A stretch of DNA of 64,000 nt from Micropterix aruncella. Taxonomy: Eukaryota; Arthropoda; Insecta; Lepidoptera; Micropterigidae. The notes under the pieces were generated by a model, which was given only the letters and a program-made list of their open reading frames with translations, searched no databases and was not told where the DNA came from. The position numbers and the translations under genes were made by a program. Where the stretch lies: NCBI GenBank assembly GCA_944548615.1, contig OX155951.1, positions 25,220,464-25,284,463 of the forward strand, read 5' to 3'. Below are positions 1 to 11,759 of this stretch, one piece after another (positions within the stretch are counted from its first letter, which is position 1; every line of letters starts with the position of its first letter).

Positions 1-780
1 CGTTTAGAGATTCTAAATAGAATTTGCATTTCCATTTTAATATATTATTCTCTCTTACTTTTAATGATATTAGTATATTTTGATTATTTGTATGCAGGTA
101 ATATAAAATATAATATTACAGCCATGACAACTATCATGATAGTTATGTTTTTAATAATTAAATTTTAAGCATTTAATTTTGTGATGCATCCAAGTGTAGG
201 AATGCCTATCTATTGGAGTAGTTGATTGTATTGTATTGTATTGTAGAGTATTAAATATTGTTGTGGCAATATATGTAGGAGTAATGTCTTTGGCCAAAAT
301 CAGTCATCAAATCGAAATTGGTGTTGTATTATAGGTATATCTTAAATTTTTACTTTTTTGTAGAATTTATTTATATAGCCGGAGAAGGTCGAAGACGTAT
401 CCCAATCGACGACATAGTAATAGCCGCAAACCTTCTTAGGGCGCCGAACTGGGGTCAGATGTAGCCTACATGGCGAAATTCCCCTTAACCTGGCAATACT
501 AGAAACAAATTAAAACTGACATTTTATTTTGCCTGTTTCGCAAAAAATGGAAAGAACAGTTCTCATGTCTTTTTCGCAAACGGAACCCGTTAGTTTCACC
601 CTCGCCCGTTAGGTGTGTCCACAAATTGGGCGAAAAATAAACACACGTAGAAAGGTCTGCAGTCTGCGTGCAGAATGCAGTCGCATGAACCCCAAAAGTC
701 GATGAACCCCAAATGCCGCAACGGCCTCACTTCAAAATAGCCCCAGGCTCAACACGATTCGCCGATACGCATACGTGCGG
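1..780. other. AT-rich intergenic DNA, no gene seen
   Basis: No open frame with recognisable protein similarity on either strand. The only structure noted is a short run of TTGTA units near 225-246. It is probably intergenic DNA. Confidence 0.5.
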
Positions 781-904
781 TGTTTAGAAAATAACAGAAT
801 ACAAACGAACAAATGAGTTAGTTAAATTTAATATCATTAAAATAGTAATTTTATCAGAAGCTGGTAGCTGAATTGAAGAGCCCATAATTAAACATTCCAG
901 TCTA

Positions 905-1105
905 CTTGTTCTTTTTTCTTTCACGGCAGAGGAAAGTATTGTGAATGCACTCCTGTGCGTCTGTGTAAATTCCTCGACGATAGCGCCCAAACGCTATATC
1001 CGATTGAGCTGAAATTTGGCATGCAGGCATCATTTAGCCATGGCAAGAGTTGAAAATATTACAGTTAAAACAATCCACCAGAGGGAGTGGTAGTCATTCT
1101 TTAAT
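905..1105 (-). repeat. Dispersed repeat family A, 3-prime part
   Basis: Read on the minus strand this stretch carries the phrases TTTTCAACTCTTGCCATGG, GCATGCCAAATTTCAGCTCA and GCGTTTGGGCGCTATCGT. They recur in the same order at 15580-15760, 17330-17450 and 57420-57530, and inverted at 58620-58720. It has no coding content. The class is unknown; the 3-prime end of a retroelement or a non-autonomous element is possible. Confidence 0.6.
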
Positions 1106-1117
1106 CCCTAAATATTG

Positions 1118-1775
1118 CAACTAGATCTATCAACTACGACGGGCGAACCCGCCGCCTCATGAAGTTTTAACGAAATTTGATCGTTCCGTCTCCCGTGACC
1201 TGAAAGCAGAAGACAAAACAGTCCACCGTCAAGCTCCGCCACATGCCGGTGAGAGGCCAACGCCTAATCCGCGAGATAGCCAGGTATGTTACCCAGCGGG
1301 CCGACACTTCCAGTTGCAACAAGATTACTCCGGTCTTCCGACTGGTTACGAGTTCGAGGTCGCTTGCGCGGTCCTCTCTCTTACGTAGCGGTGAAGCGGT
1401 GTCAATCGAATCTATCGCGGACCACGGCATCCTTTGCTGTTCACCCAGAATCGTGTAGTCGATGGTCGTTTCAAGAGCAGTCACCGTAAGGTCAACAACT
1501 ACCACCGCTGTATAGGAGACAGTACTGTTTCCAGACTCCCCCGACTGTTAGTCATAATGCACAATCGATTGGCTCACGCCGCACGGTGCGCAAACCGTCC
1601 AGGAGCGCCAGAAGATTGACTCCTGGAGGAAACTAGCCCTCAGGCCAGAGTACTACCCGGGCTCGCACTGCATGCGTGGAAGCCGCCGGATGGGTGTTGA
1701 ACCGTGAATGTGACCGACCCCGAACAAATGGGTCTACGTGGCCAACGCAACAAGGTCCCATTAGCTCCCCCCTAA
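1118..1775 (+). repeat. GC-rich dispersed repeat family B, near full length
   Basis: A block of about 650 bp, clearly more GC-rich than its flanks. It matches 44107-44770 (+) along its length and 8565-9190 (-), 53503-54180 (-), 7618-7966 (-, partial) and 40780-41065 (-, partial). Shared landmarks in order: GAGGTCGCTTGCGCGGTCCT, AATCTATCGCGGACCA, CAGACTCCCCCGACTGTTAG, CAATCGATTGGCT, and the terminus CATTAGCTCCCC. Short open frames occur but are not conserved between copies, so it is treated as non-coding. The class is not recognised. Confidence 0.7.
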
Positions 1776-1859
1776 ATATTGCAGACCGAAATCACGTTGT
1801 CAAAATAAAAACACGAAATTTTGGTTGGAATATCTCGTATACTAGCGACGGATTTTTTT

Positions 1860-2100
1860 AAAATACCACCCTTTTTAAAAAAAATAAGACATCAGTTTTG
1901 GAAAAAATACCATTGTAATACCACAGAAATACAAAAAAATACCACTGTTGCTATCATAGTCACTTGAAACAATTACTATCGGGTGGGGAAGGGGAAGGGA
2001 AGGGGAGGGGGATTTGTGAGTAGGGTGAAGGGTTCGGTGCATGAGGGGGGAAGGGGATTGTCTGCTTGCCGAAAAAGTCTTGGGGCACCACCGTTATTTT
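1860..2100. repeat. Mixed repeat fragments with a G-rich tract
   Basis: Roughly 1895-1985 resembles 13315-13425 (stretches of TACCAC and AGAAATAC repeats, then CACTTG-CACAAT-like sequence). 1981-2010 is a run of GGG and GGGG blocks separated by A or AA. 2070-2098 is the inverted 5-prime tip of family A (CTTGCCGAAAAAGTCTTG, also at 58828-58846). No gene is seen. Confidence 0.45.
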
Positions 2101-2180
2101 TTAGTTTTCCTGATACGAAATATTAGAGCAAAGACGAGAACGCCTAAATATGAACCTTGAGATATGTTGTTCTGTATAAG

Positions 2181-2388
<208 letters not shown>

Positions 2389-2636
2389 TGATCAATCCCA
2401 TGAAAACAAAATTCTAAGTTTTCAGTCTTCTAACTTTCCACGTATGTACGTAAACGTTCCGTTAATGTGTTGATATTATTTTTTATTACGTTAATCCACA
2501 CAGATATTGTCGGGAACCGTTTTACTTCGAAATAAACTATCGCCACAAATTATACTAGTACGTGAACAGTATCTTTAATTGATAGCTATAAAATTAAATA
2601 TTGTAAAAACAAACAATAGTAAAAATAAACAATGGC

Positions 2637-3150
2637 ATTTGGAAATTTATGAGACGAAATTATCAATCGGCTGTTTGGCTCTTTGAAATTGAGTTTAAAC
2701 CTACAGAAGTTCGCCGTTCTTGCAGAGTATCGAAGATAACAGTTGCTTCGTACATTTCAAAATGAAGGACGTATTCACGATTCCGTTACACTAATGGAGA
2801 ACGGTTACCACAGGTTGGTACACAACTGTGTGTATTTCTAAAAATGAAAACCAAACTCTGTAGGGGTAACCTGAAACGTAAAAGCTCCACCATTATAATG
2901 CGAGTTTTTAGTTATTTTTTAAAAACTAAGCTCGAAACTAGGGACTAAAGGTGCAGAGAATCATCGAATCGATGGGCTATCCTCCGTACAGTCCTAACCT
3001 TTTATTCCCAGGAGTCAAAGGTAAGTTTCGCTTTGACGACCGTGGCGACCACGGAGTTCAGAGGTTTGAAGACAACGAAGAAACTGTCCAGATTTAGTCT
3101 GGAGGAATGTTTCAACAGTTGATTCTAGTGAATACTGATTTCAATTGTAT
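2637..3150 (+). pseudogene. Degenerate mariner-like transposase relic
   Basis: From 2670 one frame reads SAVWLFEIEFKPTEVRR followed by SKITVASYISK and a stop, which resembles the N-terminal helix-turn-helix of Tc1/mariner transposases. Near 2975 another frame reads GYPPYSPNL then LFPGVKGKF and RFEDNEETVQ, matching the C-terminal YSPDLAP..D..LFP.LK block around the last catalytic Asp. That Asp and neighbouring residues are deleted. Several stops and frame changes show it is dead. No terminal inverted repeats were identified. The family call rests on motif recognition only; a chance resemblance is possible for the N-terminal part. Confidence 0.45.
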
Positions 3151-3757
3151 TTAATCGAGGGTACTTCGGAAAATAAAAAATACACAATTCAGATGTTTTA
3201 CGTTTGTCATCTATCCTATTACCGATAAATTCGGTGGGCCCAATGTATTAGACCTGATTTAGACGTAATAATATATGTGTGTATTTAAAGCGCGGTTCAG
3301 CCGTATCCCGTACCTTAGCGGTAGCCGCCAAAACATTCCTTCCTCCGAGAAAGCCGTTAAATGTGAAACTTTCACGCGTGTGCATGCGAGCCTGCTTCTT
3401 GCGTTTGTGTGCGTAAAAAACGAATCTTAGGCGGGTTGAGCTAGTCCGCGGCGGCTTCGTGATTCTACATATTCTCCTCGTATGTCAGCGATATTTACAC
3501 GCCCGTCCGTACGCGTGCTGCGGAGATACGAAACCATCGGTTTGCGTTTTTAATAAAATCAAAGAATATCACTTGATCAAACTATAATCAACACCTGCTG
3601 TGCGTAAATATGTCAATGATGCTAAAATGGATACGATAATCTACAGTTTTCCTCGATCAAAACGAAAAAGTCAATATTTGAAAGTGGAACTTTTTGGCTG
3701 TAGAATAAACTTTATATCGTAGGACTGTTGTCTTTCGTTGTTATATCATTTTAAAAA
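3150..3757. other. No feature recognised
   Basis: Mixed-composition DNA without a convincing open frame or repeat match in the window. Confidence 0.4.
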
Positions 3758-4216
3758 TTGTGTGTGATTGCGATGGATTTAACTCCGCTAATTAAGGCTT
3801 ATGACCGTAAGACGGCCCGTGAGGCCTTATCGCTAAATAGGAACAATCTACGCATACTGGTGAGGACGCTCACGGGGCATTGTGGCCTGAACAATCACAT
3901 GTACAACTTCAAGCTCCGGGACACGAAAATTTACAGGTTCTGCCAAGGGGCAGAGAAAACTCAGGGGAGTTGAGGTGCAGGGGCACCTCATGTGCGAGTG
4001 TGGCCCGTTGATGCCTAAAAGATACACCCACTTTGGGTGGTCATTACCTCCAACCTGAGGAGGTAAAACAAACTGACGCCAAAAGCCTGTTGCGGTTCTT
4101 AAATGACACGAAGCTTAGCGCGGAACTATATAGGTGGCGAATATAATAGATCAGCAATGGTCGCAGTGTTACAAGGTTCATAAAAACCTTAAAAAAGCCC
4201 AAAAAAAAAAAAAAAC
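3758..4216 (+). pseudogene. 5-prime-truncated LINE: C-terminal zinc-knuckle end plus poly(A)
   Basis: The frame from 3774 reads LRILVRTLTGHCGLNNHMYN, then CRFCQGAEKT-like sequence and, after a frameshift near 3970, HLMCECGPLM and LLRFLNDTKLSAELY. This is the pattern seen downstream of RNase H in I/R1-type non-LTR elements (C..C....E...H....C). A small insertion around 3973-3986 breaks the frame relative to the second copy at 57557-57828, which lacks it. A poly(A) run at about 4201-4215 marks the 3-prime end. Only the last 130 or so codons remain, so this is a typical dead-on-arrival insertion. Confidence 0.7.
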
Positions 4217-4219
4217 GAT

Positions 4220-5080
4220 GTGTTGTCCACGCTTCCTGGGAGTCAACCAATAATCTTTTTTGGTCGTTATGAGACGACTGAGGGAAACAGTTCGCCCGAA
4301 AAGGTCAGACTGGTTTTTGTATTTTGTTTTATGTTTTGTATTTTGTACCACGATAATGCGTTATCCAACACTTGTACACGATGTCTTGACTAAAAACTCA
4401 ATGGATGTCTTTCTATAAACCTCAGTATTCTCCAGATATGATCCCGTACATCGTGTCAAATGGGGTATATTTTAAAGGCGACAAAATAATGGGCATTAAG
4501 GCAATAAGGCGACAAAATATTTAGCTTGGATAGAAATGGATGTTTGGACAAACATGAATTAAAAAAAAAGCAATAGAAATGGTATATTTTTCTGACACAT
4601 TGTCATATCGTTTTTTTGTCATATCGTTTTAGAGAATATAAAAAAAATATGCAATCAAGCTGCATATTGTTGAATACCTCTATTTTACTTAGTTTAATCT
4701 TGATTTCTTGATTTACTTTCAGGTGCGATTTATTTTTTAATGATTATTTAAAATGTTTTCGCGTCTATTAGATTTTATAACCTGGTTTAATTGTAACGAT
4801 TTCCGTTTGAAGTAGTTCCAATGAAATTCAATTGATGACGTTATTCTTTTTCTAATGACTTGTTTAATTATTTGCATCTAAAATACATAATTTAAATTAA
4901 TATAAATAATTTCTGTCGAATTATGATTATATTACGGTTTCTGTCATGCTTCTGTAGACGATTAAGCCAATATTTTGTATTTTATTAAACGATTCCTGGT
5001 ATTTATTTGACAAAGCAGTATCTTAATACCATGTTAACATTTTAGGAATTGAACTGTGGCGGTTGTCGATCTCTGTGTAT
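4220..5080. other. AT-rich intergenic DNA, no gene seen
   Basis: No protein or repeat with recognisable identity. The sequence is AT-rich with scattered short homopolymers. Confidence 0.4.
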
Positions 5081-5084
5081 GCAT

Positions 5085-5285
5085 TGTTTTTTGTCGGCAG
5101 TGGCGCGGATGAAGTCAGGGTTCGCGAGCGCAAGCGCGGTGCCGGGCGACAGGTGACCGCAGCACCTGCTGCTCGTCCCCTTGCCTCCACCTCGAAGACC
5201 AGAGGAGCCCTCGCCCCCTCCCCTCCCCCGCCGCCCCTCCTCCCGCACCTCCAACGATCACTCTTCGCGGGCTTCTCGTAAAATA
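5085..5285. other. GC-rich island of unknown nature
   Basis: A 200 bp island with C-rich runs (5205-5245) stands out from the AT-rich flanks. Overlapping frames on both strands are low-complexity Arg/Gly/Pro-rich and share no known family, so I do not call a gene. It may be the GC-rich portion of a mobile element. Confidence 0.35.
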
Positions 5286-5289
5286 CGCA

Positions 5290-6290
5290 CTTTTTATACG
5301 CAACCGACAAAAACCTATCGGCTCGCATTCATTTAATGAAAAAACATGCGTGTTGTGAAATCAACGACGGAGTAAACCTCCTTTCCGGGAGTCTAACGAC
5401 GTTTTCCTATTTACTTTGACGTGTCGATTCGCTTCAAGGTGTTCAAAGTTCATAGTTTATTTTAATTGTATAAACCCCGCAAGGGTTCTATACCCTATTA
5501 CATACCCTATTACATACTTACAATTATTACATTATAATTCCAAATGCCATCTATTATATAGCACACCAAAATAAAAATTATATATCAGCAATCTGATATT
5601 ATTCATCATCTAGCATAATTAAAAAAATATACAGAAATAAATAAATTGAATGCTTATAAAAGTTTTAGGACAAAAAAATAGAAAGAATTTGGAAAAAATT
5701 AATCTAAATTAAGAAACAAACAAAAACCAATTTAACGTTATGTAGATATTTAAATATAAAATGAGACATAAAAATTAATATGAGAATAAAAAATATAATG
5801 AGAAATAAAAAATAACCCAAATAGAACTATGAAATTGACAACAGGCTAGTCCATGATACGACAATTAAAATCGAGCCACAATAATAGTCTGAATGTCAAT
5901 AAACTGTACAAAATCAACCATTACAGTGTCTATATATTATAAGGAGAGTTAAAAAAATACCCAAAATATCACAAGTATCCCAAAATATCCAAATATCACG
6001 AACAGCTATAAAAAATTAAAATATATATAACAGACAGAAAAATATATTAAATAATATCGCGAATCTCGCTAAAATGCCTCTGACTATCACCGTGTATATG
6101 CTTAGCAAAAACAGGCACTTTAAGAGAGGTAGGTGTGATTTTGATACGATTTTTTACTGTGGAGGTCTGGTCTCGTGATGAGTAACGTAACGCGACAAAA
6201 AATATTTAAAATAAAAAAAAATATGGAAACCGTCCCTAAAACGACGTCATTACGTCAGAGGCAAATGCGGCAAGTGTCGTGTACATAAAA
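5290..6290. other. AT-rich DNA, possibly a LINE 3-prime untranslated region on the minus strand
   Basis: No open frame of note. On the minus strand the stretch lies 3-prime of the LINE-like coding scrap ending at 6291. It finishes near 5468-5495 with GGGTTTATACAATTAAAATA-like sequence, which would suit an untranslated tail. This is an inference from position and composition. Confidence 0.3.
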
Positions 6291-6426
6291 TCATCTGCAG
6301 ACAAAACGAAGAGGTGGGTTGTATCTAGAAGTTTGGTAAATTTGATAAATATTGACACTGTTTATATCCGCTGGTTCTTTGTTCCACAAATTATGGAAAC
6401 GAGGATTCTGAATGGCTGGACGTGGA
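6291..6426 (-). pseudogene. Short C-terminal coding scrap, probably LINE-derived
   Basis: The minus strand has a clean run of about 45 codons to a TGA at 6291-6293 reading NPRFHNLWNKEPADINSVNI, then YQIYQTSRYNPPLRFVCR. The NPRFHNLWN...P.DIN arrangement resembles the C-terminal tail of non-LTR retrotransposon polyproteins. Upstream frames are interrupted. The assignment is tentative. Confidence 0.35.
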
Positions 6427-6959
6427 AGACATCACAGACTTTAACAATGTAGACATGATTCTATGAATAGGGTCAACCTCCTTAGTAGTTGCCGTAATTG
6501 CCTGCATGCAATCTTAGATCACCAATAATTGGGAAGATGATTTCAAAACAAAAATGACTTCAAATCATTTCTTTCTTCCGTTTTTATATATTTTTTTTAT
6601 TGTTGTTATTAAAACTCATTTCATATTAAATGAAAAACCTAGGTAGCAAAATACTGTTTTTGATTCACCAAATTAAAAAATACTGTACTTTTCTTTGAGG
6701 GGTGTCGTTACCCTATGTTCCATAGGGGGGGGGGGGGGTTAAGATCGTTTTAAAAACGCGTTGCGTAATAAATATATGGAATGGCCCAAAAATCCATTCC
6801 ACAAAATCCGGGATGTCGACATAGCATCAGGATAAATTTACCATTGCTTAATGTAAACTAAGCGAAATGTTGGAAACTATTAACTATACGCCACTTGCCA
6901 CAGACACAATACCCATCACAAGTGAGGAGCTCAGCAAATATCAGCGGTCATTTTTCCGA

Positions 6960-7415
6960 ACACGCTCATTTATAAATAAACAGATCTAGAAGTTACTTTG
7001 GAAATCTTTGACTTTTTTTACACGACTGCCCAACAAAATAGACCTCAAACTTTTTAATAAATTGCCTGAAAGATTGAAAGCGATTAAAAACATCGATATT
7101 TTCAAGAGATCCATTCGAGTCTATCTGCTTAAAATCAACATGTATGTTCATAACGACTTCCTAAAATATTTTGAAAATACACAGCATCGTATCTACCCAT
7201 TTAATCTAAAGAATAATATTTTTTGTCAATTGTTTTGTTGTAAACTGTTATGATATAGTCTTTGTTTTTGTAAATTGGTAAGTTTAAAGTTATATATTGT
7301 ATATCATCTCTTGGCTAAATTGAGTAACTAGTTTAAGATTAATTAATGTCATTCCTACACAATTGCTATGGATGTATTGGAAATAAATACTTTTTATCTT
7401 TATCTTTATCTTTAA
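6960..7415 (+). pseudogene. 5-prime-truncated LINE, extreme C-terminus with a (TTTATC)n tail
   Basis: An open frame to 7253 reads FFTRLPNKIDLKLFNKLPER, then IFKRSIRVYLLKINMYVHND. This is the LFN-LP...F...(V/L)K.YL ending typical of CR1/Jockey-like elements. The 3-prime untranslated part ends in repeated TTTATC units at 7389-7412, a microsatellite tail expected of CR1-group target-primed insertions. The copy lacks all catalytic domains. Confidence 0.65.
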
Positions 7416-7615
7416 TGTATTCAGGGTCCATCTGTGTATGTTATCCATTTTTTTATTCCATCACCACTTCTAAATGCTTGAACCTATTAGGAAGTGCGTG
7501 GTATTGTTAAAATCGTTATGACATCCCGAGTATTATAGGGTATTATAAGTGTTTAAATATCAATTAATTCTTTGTCTAAAGGTCCAAACGTCCAAATGTC
7601 AATAAATTAACATAA
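7415..7615 (+). repeat. Dispersed repeat family C, copy 1
   Basis: Shares an ordered set of phrases with 42185-42500 (+), 47070-47290 (+) and 16385-16665 (-): CAGGGTTCA/CCATCTRTGTATG, GTGTGGTATTGTTA.AATCGTTATG, CCGAGTGTTAT, and a tail of CAAATGTCAATAAATTAA. It is AT-rich and non-coding. The structure suggests a short interspersed or MITE-like element of unknown class. Confidence 0.6.
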
Positions 7616-7617
7616 AT

Positions 7618-7966
7618 ATATCGCGTTTAGTGTCAGCCGTGGTGAACAGCCGAGCAAAGGATACCGTGGTACGCGATAGATTCGATAGACACTGAATCCC
7701 CGCTACGTAAGGGAGAGGACCGTGTAAGTGACCTCGAACCTGTAACCAGCCAGGAGGCCGGAGAAATCTGGCCGTAACTGTAAGTGAGTGTCGGCCCTCT
7801 GAGTGCATACTCGGCTTCTCGCGGTAAGGTGTAGGTCTCTTATGGGCGGGTGGCTTAACTAGACCATGGACTGTTTCGTCCCAAGGCTACGAAAAACGAT
7901 CAAATATCTTTAAAATTTCCTGAGGTGACGGGTTCGCCCGTTGTAATTGACACCTTCAAGTTTTAC
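7618..7966 (-). repeat. Repeat family B, partial copy
   Basis: The minus strand matches the first half of the copy at 1118-1775, including ACCTGTAACCAGCCAGG-type sequence and TATCGAATCTATCGCG. It stops at the TGCCTTCTACTATAT direct repeat that bounds the next insertion. Confidence 0.6.
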
Positions 7967-7988
7967 TGCCTTCTACTATATTTATGCC

Positions 7989-8524
<536 letters not shown>

Positions 8525-8564
8525 TTCTACTATATTATGCCATAAGGTCCAATGTGTATGAATC

Positions 8565-9190
8565 CAACTCACGATTCCGCTCATATTCAGTAGCTTCCTC
8601 GAGTGAGGGACTACCGCGGAAAGGACTCTCGCGTCTCAGGCCTCACGTCTGGTGGATCGGTTTCTTCTGGGAGGTTGCACTCTGCCGCTACTGGATGGTT
8701 TGCGCACCGTACGGCGTCAGCCAATCGGTTGTGCACTCTGACTAATCACTGAAGGAGTGTGGAGACTATGGAAATAAACTGCCTCATAAGCAGCGGGGGT
8801 GGATATTGATCTGCTGTCTTCCACTCTTGAAATGACCAGTCAGATGCAAAAGATGCAATGGTCCGCGATAGATTCAAACTGAATCACCGCTGAAAATACG
8901 ACAGGTAGGGGACCGCGCAAGCGACCTCGAGCCCATACTTAGTCGGTGGATTTATCCTGGCGGTTAAATCCAGACGGAGATATCCTGTCAAAACTGGTAG
9001 CTAGGCGGCGAGGTGACCCGCAGGGTTACCTTCCTAGTGCCTTGCCGTAAGGCGGAACTCGTTGCTTTGCTGGACGGTAGGTTTGTATCGTCCCAAAGTC
9101 TTATACGCTTACCTTGCGGGAGACAGAACGATCGGTATCGTTAAGAGGTCCAGCGGTGACGGGTTCTCCCGTTGTAGTAGACATCTCCAA
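8565..9190 (-). repeat. Repeat family B, near full-length but diverged copy
   Basis: On the minus strand it carries GCACAACCGATTGGCTGACG, the GAGGTCGCTTGCGCGGTCCC landmark and the GACGGGTTCTCCCGTTGTAG end (as printed on the plus strand). Internal indels relative to 1118-1775 are frequent, including 8930-9060. Non-coding. Confidence 0.6.
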
Positions 9191-9199
9191 GGCCAACAT

Positions 9200-10020
9200 T
9201 AGGCCGCATCGCTAAGGTGAAAGCGAGTCGGCACCACTCCTCACATGGTAAAAATATAAGGGAAAGCGCTATCTCTCTCAAAGTATTTACTTTGGTAGTG
9301 GCCAAAGCATTGGCCAATGTATTGAGCGAGCATTTATTGCACTTGCATTGTTTTTCATCTTCGCTCTCGTAACAGGGCCGGCCCGCGAGAAAACCATGAC
9401 AAATTAAATGCTGGATTTCGACGGAATAATAGTAGCTCCACAAGTGGTGCACCTACGTACCATGGCACCGATTAACCTGTTCAAATCCCAATCAATTGTA
9501 AAAAGGCGGAAAAACTATTGCCGTCGATTGATCTGTCTTCATTGTCCCAAAGTCACGAAATATTAATTCACGGAATAAGTCATTCAAACGGACGACTAAA
9601 AATTACAATTTTAGCCGTGCGGTCACCAACTTTTCATTACTTCTCCGAAAAAAATAAACTAATAGTAAAAACTCATTTTTAAATAGAAGTTTTGACGTGA
9701 CAACGTCTTATAAATCGATGGAGCCTGCTGCACGCACGATAAAACATGACTCATGCGGCGTTATCTCGCTCTGAGGCGTTCCATTTATTATATTTATTAT
9801 GAAATATAAATGCTGCCATCTACCGGTTGCGACAAGAATTATTTACTAACCTCAGTCTAAAATAGTACGAATGAAAATCACTAGATTGATTTAAATTCTT
9901 GACATAATTTTATATGTATTATTGATATACGGAATGTTATTACTGAACGGACAATTTTCTTGTGGGTATAACAAAATGCAACAAAGTAAGCAACTTTTAT
10001 TAAAAAAAAAAAAAAAAAGT
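9200..10020. other. No gene recognised
   Basis: A minus-strand open frame at 9141-9452 has no family signature and overlaps the end of a family B repeat, so it is not called. The rest is unstructured apart from a poly(A) run near 10003-10018. Confidence 0.4.
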
Positions 10021-10040
10021 ATGAAAAGCTATCATTACGA

Positions 10041-10115
10041 TGCGCTATCTAGCGGTTGGTAAAATGTCGCTGATATTGTTTATATACGACGTATTACCTA
10101 CCGCTAGATGGCGCA
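10041..10115. repeat. Inverted repeat around the CCATCTAGCGG-type motif
   Basis: TGCGCTATCTAGCGGT at 10041-10056 is inverted as ACCGCTAGATGGCGCA at 10100-10115 (one mismatch in 16), with 43 bp between. Related CGCCATCTA phrases occur at 9810 and 27015-27100. This is probably a small MITE-like element. Confidence 0.55.
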
Positions 10116-10119
10116 GTGT

Positions 10120-11460
10120 GCTCAAACGCTTCTCAAACCGTTATTTAACAGTTTGAGATTTCAAACTTTCAAATTAAAAAAAAAACAATAAACTTTAAAC
10201 AATAAACAATTATACAATTATACTGCTATACAATAATACATTTACATGTTGTAGTCAAATCGGTGAGTATAAAAGAATATATTTTAAGGTGTTTGTAATA
10301 AACAATATCAGAATCTTAAATGAAACTGCTTCAAATGCAACCATTCTATCAGTATTTTCTTTTGACGTTGTCACGTTCAACTATCGTCAGTAAACCGACT
10401 TTACAGACAACCGATTTTTTTATTAAAATGCTCTGTCCCGAGCCAACCCTGGGTGCAGCAGCCATACAAAATTGCGTGTCTGGGCTTTTAACCGTGGAAG
10501 AATATCCCCGTCTTGACATGAGCCAACCCTGGGTGTAGAATCAGGTAATGCTCACCAACATGTAAAATTTCAACGTCATATGATAAGAAAAAGTGGTTCT
10601 AATTCAGCTTGAGAGATTTTACCTAAACAAACTAACAAACATTGCAAGGTAAATAAAAAGCATGTAATAAAAATGCATTAACCGTTTTTTTCAATCGGAC
10701 ATTTTGTTTTTGAGTTACAGTGATAGGATTGAAGCCATAACTCAAGAACGCGTGGTGTAATTTCTAAAATCTCTTCAATTCATCAATAGAAAGAGACGAT
10801 AAGCTTTAGTATTCCGTACCTGAAATGAATCGGAGATTTCCCATACAAACGGGCGACTGAGAAATCACACTTTCATCCGACTTGTACGCTTGTTAAGTTT
10901 TTGTTAATGGCTTTCCAAATTAATACGAACAATACATTATCAAAAGGATTTTTGAATTCGGAATATGCGTTACAAAAAAAGCTGAATAACTTAAGGTGAC
11001 ATGATACCTGGGAGCGACCTATCTGAAGAACTTTCATTTCATAAATTAAAAAAAAAGTATAAACACTAATTTAAAAAAAGTTAATAAAAAACCCATTTAT
11101 TATTTAGTCAATTTATATTCAGGCTTTAAACTGATTACAAAACTTTCAGGCGCGATTACTCCTACAATGTATGCGGTGAGTGTGTTTTATTTTGAAGTCG
11201 CCCCTAGCCACTTTTTTATTTAGGCCCTAAATTAATTACGCTACTCTGAGAGTTAAGCTAAATATGTTTACATCCCATTATCTTGTGCTTAAAACAGTTT
11301 TACTGTGTTAGCGCTGTTTAGTTTCCGCCCGCTCGCCGGCGCATACGCACGTCGACTCTGTTCCTGACGCTTCATCGATACTGATTTTTTTATTGGTCAA
11401 AACCCCGCTGTGAGCTTTGACTGACTGAGAAGCTGCGACCCCCGCCTATTTTTTGGCGGG
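10120..11460. other. AT-rich intergenic DNA, no gene seen
   Basis: The only repeat noted is a 16 bp direct repeat, GAGCCAACCCTGGGTG, near 10440 and 10520. No coding signature. Confidence 0.4.
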
Positions 11461-11464
11461 GGCG

Positions 11465-11600
11465 CCTATTTCAGATACTTTTAGATACTTTTAGATAGGG
11501 ATTTTAGATACTTTTAGATGGTTTTAGATACTTTTAGATACTTTTAGATATCTTTAGATACATTCAGATATTTTTAGTTAGGGCGCCCATTTCAGATACT
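11465..11600. repeat. Tandem TTTTAGATAC-type minisatellite
   Basis: About a dozen imperfect copies of a 10-13 bp unit containing TTTTAGATA, bounded on both sides by GGGCGCC followed by ATTTCAGATACTT. The matching borders suggest local duplication of one starting unit. Confidence 0.75.
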
Positions 11601-11604
11601 TATG

Positions 11605-11755
11605 TCATCTTAAAGGGCTATAACTCTTAAATGAATTATCCGCCTTTAATTTTTTTATCGCCGATTTCTTTTATTCGTCGTATGGACGAGCTGATTAGAG
11701 CTGTCATATACAATCGGGATCCCAAAGCAGCGCTAGCGTTTTGAAAGATAATTGT
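11605..11755 (+). repeat. Dispersed repeat shared with 35870-36010
   Basis: Both stretches read as AA(G/A)RGGC.(A/G)TAACT, then TTTTATTC(G/A)TCGTATGGA.GAG, then TCTAGCGTTTT in the same order and spacing. One copy is intergenic and the other is inside collagen intron 2. Non-coding, moderately diverged, class unknown. Confidence 0.5.
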
Positions 11756-11759
11756 ACTT

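Noticed and set aside
1243..1619. Overlapping short open frames in family B copies
   Set aside because: Frames are not conserved among the six copies, which differ by frame-breaking indels.
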